From: Solobacterium sp.
Lineage (GTDB): Bacteria; Bacillota_I; Bacilli_A; Erysipelotrichales; Erysipelotrichaceae
Reading direction: 5' to 3'
DNA: 5,505 bases
NCBI GenBank assembly: GCA_017543005.1
Contig: JAFWEA010000341.1
Location: 1-5,505, forward strand
Shown: positions 4,110 to 5,505 of the stretch, piece after piece
Layout of the letters: every line of letters begins with the position of its first letter
Position numbering within the stretch: position 1 is the first letter of the stretch
The notes under the pieces: model-generated
Seen by the model: the letters and a program-made list of their open reading frames with translations, nothing else
What the model was told of the DNA's origin: nothing
Databases searched by the model: none
Position numbers and translations under genes: made by a program

Positions 4110-5505
4110 TTACTCTCCTTTATAGAACCAGTATTTCTCAATGACTTCGCGGGCGATGGCGTCATCGCCTTCATAAGGTTCCCGGCCGAAGTCACGGTAG
4201 ATGAATTTCTCGTCCCCTTTGCCCATGATGACGATCGTATCCCCGGGGCCGGCCAGTTCAACGGCCTGCCGGATGGCATCATAGCGGTCCTCAATGACCA
4301 CATAGGGGGTATTCTCGATCCCGGAAGCGATATCGCTGCAGATATCGGTAATCTTTTCGTTGCGCGGATCATCTTCCGTCAGGATGATCATGTCGGCATA
4401 CTGGTCCAGCAGTTTGCCGAACACCGGCCGCTTGGCCGTGTCCCGCTTGCCGGCGGAACCGGTAATGGCAATGATCCGGTGATCCTTCGGGGTGATGGCC
4501 GAAGCATACTGACACAGCTTCTCGATCCCGTCCGGGGTATGGGCAAAGTCCACGATGACATTGAACGGCTGACCGAGGTCGATCCGTTCCATGCGGCCTT
4601 CCACCTGCCGGATATTCTTCAGGGCGGCAATGATCTGCGTCATGGCCAGGCCGGTTTCCCGCAGGGCCGCAATGGCGCCGACCAGGTTGTAGATATTGAA
4701 CTTGGCTACCAGGTTGGTCTCCAGTTCGTATTCCATCCCGCCGCAGCGCAGCGAGAAGATGGTCCGGTCTTTCTGCAGGGTATAGCGGGTCACCTTGTAG
4801 TCGGCGTCGCTGTCGATGCCGTATGTGACCACCCTGGCATGGGTATCAGCTACGATCCGCATGCCGTAGGGATCATCCGCGTTGGTGACGGCCACGGCCT
4901 CTTCCTTCAGCATGTCAAACAGCCGCTTCTTGGCCGCGAAGTAGTTTTCCATCGTCCCGTGATAGTCCAGATGGTCATGGGTCAGGTTGGTGTAGATCAC
5001 CGCGTCGAAGTCGATGCTGTCGACCCGGCCCTGATCGATGCCGATACTGGACGCCTCCACGGCACAGGCCTTGATGCCGGCCCCGCACATGTCCTTCAGG
5101 ATGCCGTGCAGGTCATCAATGTCCGGGGTAGTCAATAACGGCGGCAGCTTCACATTGCCGTACTCGATCGCAATCGTGCCGATATAGCCGGCCGGCGTAT
5201 ATTCATTGAGCAGGTCGCGGATAAAGCAGGCCGTGGAGCTCTTGCCGTTGGTGCCGGTAACGCCGTAGATCTTCATCTTGTGGCTCGGATAGCCGTAGAA
5301 CGCATCCGCCACCTTGTTGAAGACCGCGTTGACATCCCGCACCCGCAGATAGGTCACGTTGGGATCCTTGTCCTCCACCGGTTCGGAATGCACAATCACC
5401 CTGGCTCCGTTCTGGATGGCCTGCGGGATGAATTTGTGCCCGTCGTTCATCATGCCGCGGACACAGAAGAAGATCGAATCCGGCCGCTTTTTCCGGCTGT
5501 CCGCC
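4110..5505 (-). CDS. murE: UDP-N-acetylmuramyl-tripeptide synthetase MurE (5' end cut by right edge)
   Basis: The visible 464 residues (numbered from the first whole codon, 5504-5502) begin ADSRKKRPDSIFFCVRG, the UDP-MurNAc-binding N-terminal domain. The apparent ATG at 5453 is therefore internal. Family lengths near 490 suggest about 30 residues are missing. MurE is the cytosolic ATP-dependent ligase adding the third amino acid of the stem peptide to UDP-MurNAc-L-Ala-D-Glu. Seen in order: ATP loop GTNGKSS (84-90), TTPD (125-128), EASS (150-153), TNLTHDHLDYHG (172-183), a candidate carbamylated lysine at K192 in AKKRLF, EGRMERID, DFAHTPDGIEK, DDPR (378-381) and GKGDE (428-432). The DDPR and GKGDE forms differ from the diaminopimelate-type DNPR and GKGHE, so whether it adds lysine, diaminopimelate or another residue is open. 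The stop is 5 bases before deoC. Confidence 0.94.
   Translation of the reverse strand, partial: ADSRKKRPDSIFFCVRGMMNDGHKFIPQAIQNGARVIVHSEPVEDKDPNVTYLRVRDVNAVFNKVADAFYGYPSHKMKIYGVTGTNGKSSTACFIRDLLNEYTPAGYIGTIAIEYGNVKLPPLLTTPDIDDLHGILKDMCGAGIKACAVEASSIGIDQGRVDSIDFDAVIYTNLTHDHLDYHGTMENYFAAKKRLFDMLKEEAVAVTNADDPYGMRIVADTHARVVTYGIDSDADYKVTRYTLQKDRTIFSLRCGGMEYELETNLVAKFNIYNLVGAIAALRETGLAMTQIIAALKNIRQVEGRMERIDLGQPFNVIVDFAHTPDGIEKLCQYASAITPKDHRIIAITGSAGKRDTAKRPVFGKLLDQYADMIILTEDDPRNEKITDICSDIASGIENTPYVVIEDRYDAIRQAVELAGPGDTIVIMGKGDEKFIYRDFGREPYEGDDAIAREVIEKYWFYKGE

Noticed and set aside
3325..4125. A 266-codon plus-strand open frame spanning deoC and the rpsU gap
   Set aside because: It crosses two proven minus-strand genes and the intergenic promoter region. 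The product shows no domain.
4479..5138. A 219-codon plus-strand open frame opposite murE
   Set aside because: It is a mirror of the murE codon bias, with no family similarity, no ribosome binding site that I can see and no neighbours on that strand.
5451..5453. ATG at 5453 as the murE start
   Set aside because: The frame continues upstream to the window edge with the conserved MurE N-terminal DSR...IFFCVRG region, so this methionine is internal.
1..5505. A hidden mobile element, CRISPR array, toxin-antitoxin or novel defence system
   Set aside because: The genes are packed with only two gaps (65 and 79 bases), all products belong to known housekeeping families, and no direct repeats, inverted terminal repeats or compositional break were seen by eye.

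Overview
This window is an ordinary chromosomal housekeeping stretch from a bacterium of the Bacillota (Firmicutes) type. All nine genes lie on the minus strand, so transcription runs from high to low coordinates. The block phoH-ybeY-dgkA-cdd-era-recO, preceded by rpsU, is a classic Bacillota gene order. The base composition is fairly G+C-rich by eye (roughly mid-50s percent in genes, clearly lower between them), which would suit a higher-GC member such as one of the GC-rich Erysipelotrichia. That finer placement is a guess. The rank 'Bacillota' is well supported by gene order, the small Gram-positive-type DgkA and the purine-rich Shine-Dalgarno sites.

Layout in direction of transcription: (1) 5505-4110, murE, a peptidoglycan precursor ligase cut by the right edge and missing about 30 N-terminal residues; (2) 4104-3436, deoC, deoxyribose-phosphate aldolase, five bases after murE with its ribosome binding site inside the murE 3' end; (3) 3435-3371, an AT-rich 65-base gap with a tentative promoter; (4) 3370-3188, rpsU (ribosomal protein S21), followed at once by a clear intrinsic terminator; (5) a 79-base gap with a good sigma-A-type promoter whose -35 box lies against the terminator T-tract; (6) 3108-1, a tightly packed operon phoH, ybeY, dgkA, cdd, era, recO. 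In this operon consecutive genes are separated by 1 base or overlap by 4 to 8 bases, and recO runs off the left edge.

The downstream operon joins RNA and ribosome maturation (PhoH, YbeY, Era) with lipid carrier recycling (DgkA), pyrimidine salvage (Cdd) and recombination repair (RecO). S21 just upstream fits the ribosome theme. MurE and DgkA both serve cell-wall synthesis, while DeoC and Cdd both serve nucleoside catabolism and salvage. No mobile element, CRISPR array, tRNA, rRNA or riboswitch was seen, and I found no credible undescribed system. The points most worth a second look are the MurE amino-acid-specificity motifs, the TTG start of phoH, the compact terminator/promoter arrangement between rpsU and phoH, and the absence of several genes that Bacillus subtilis carries at this locus.
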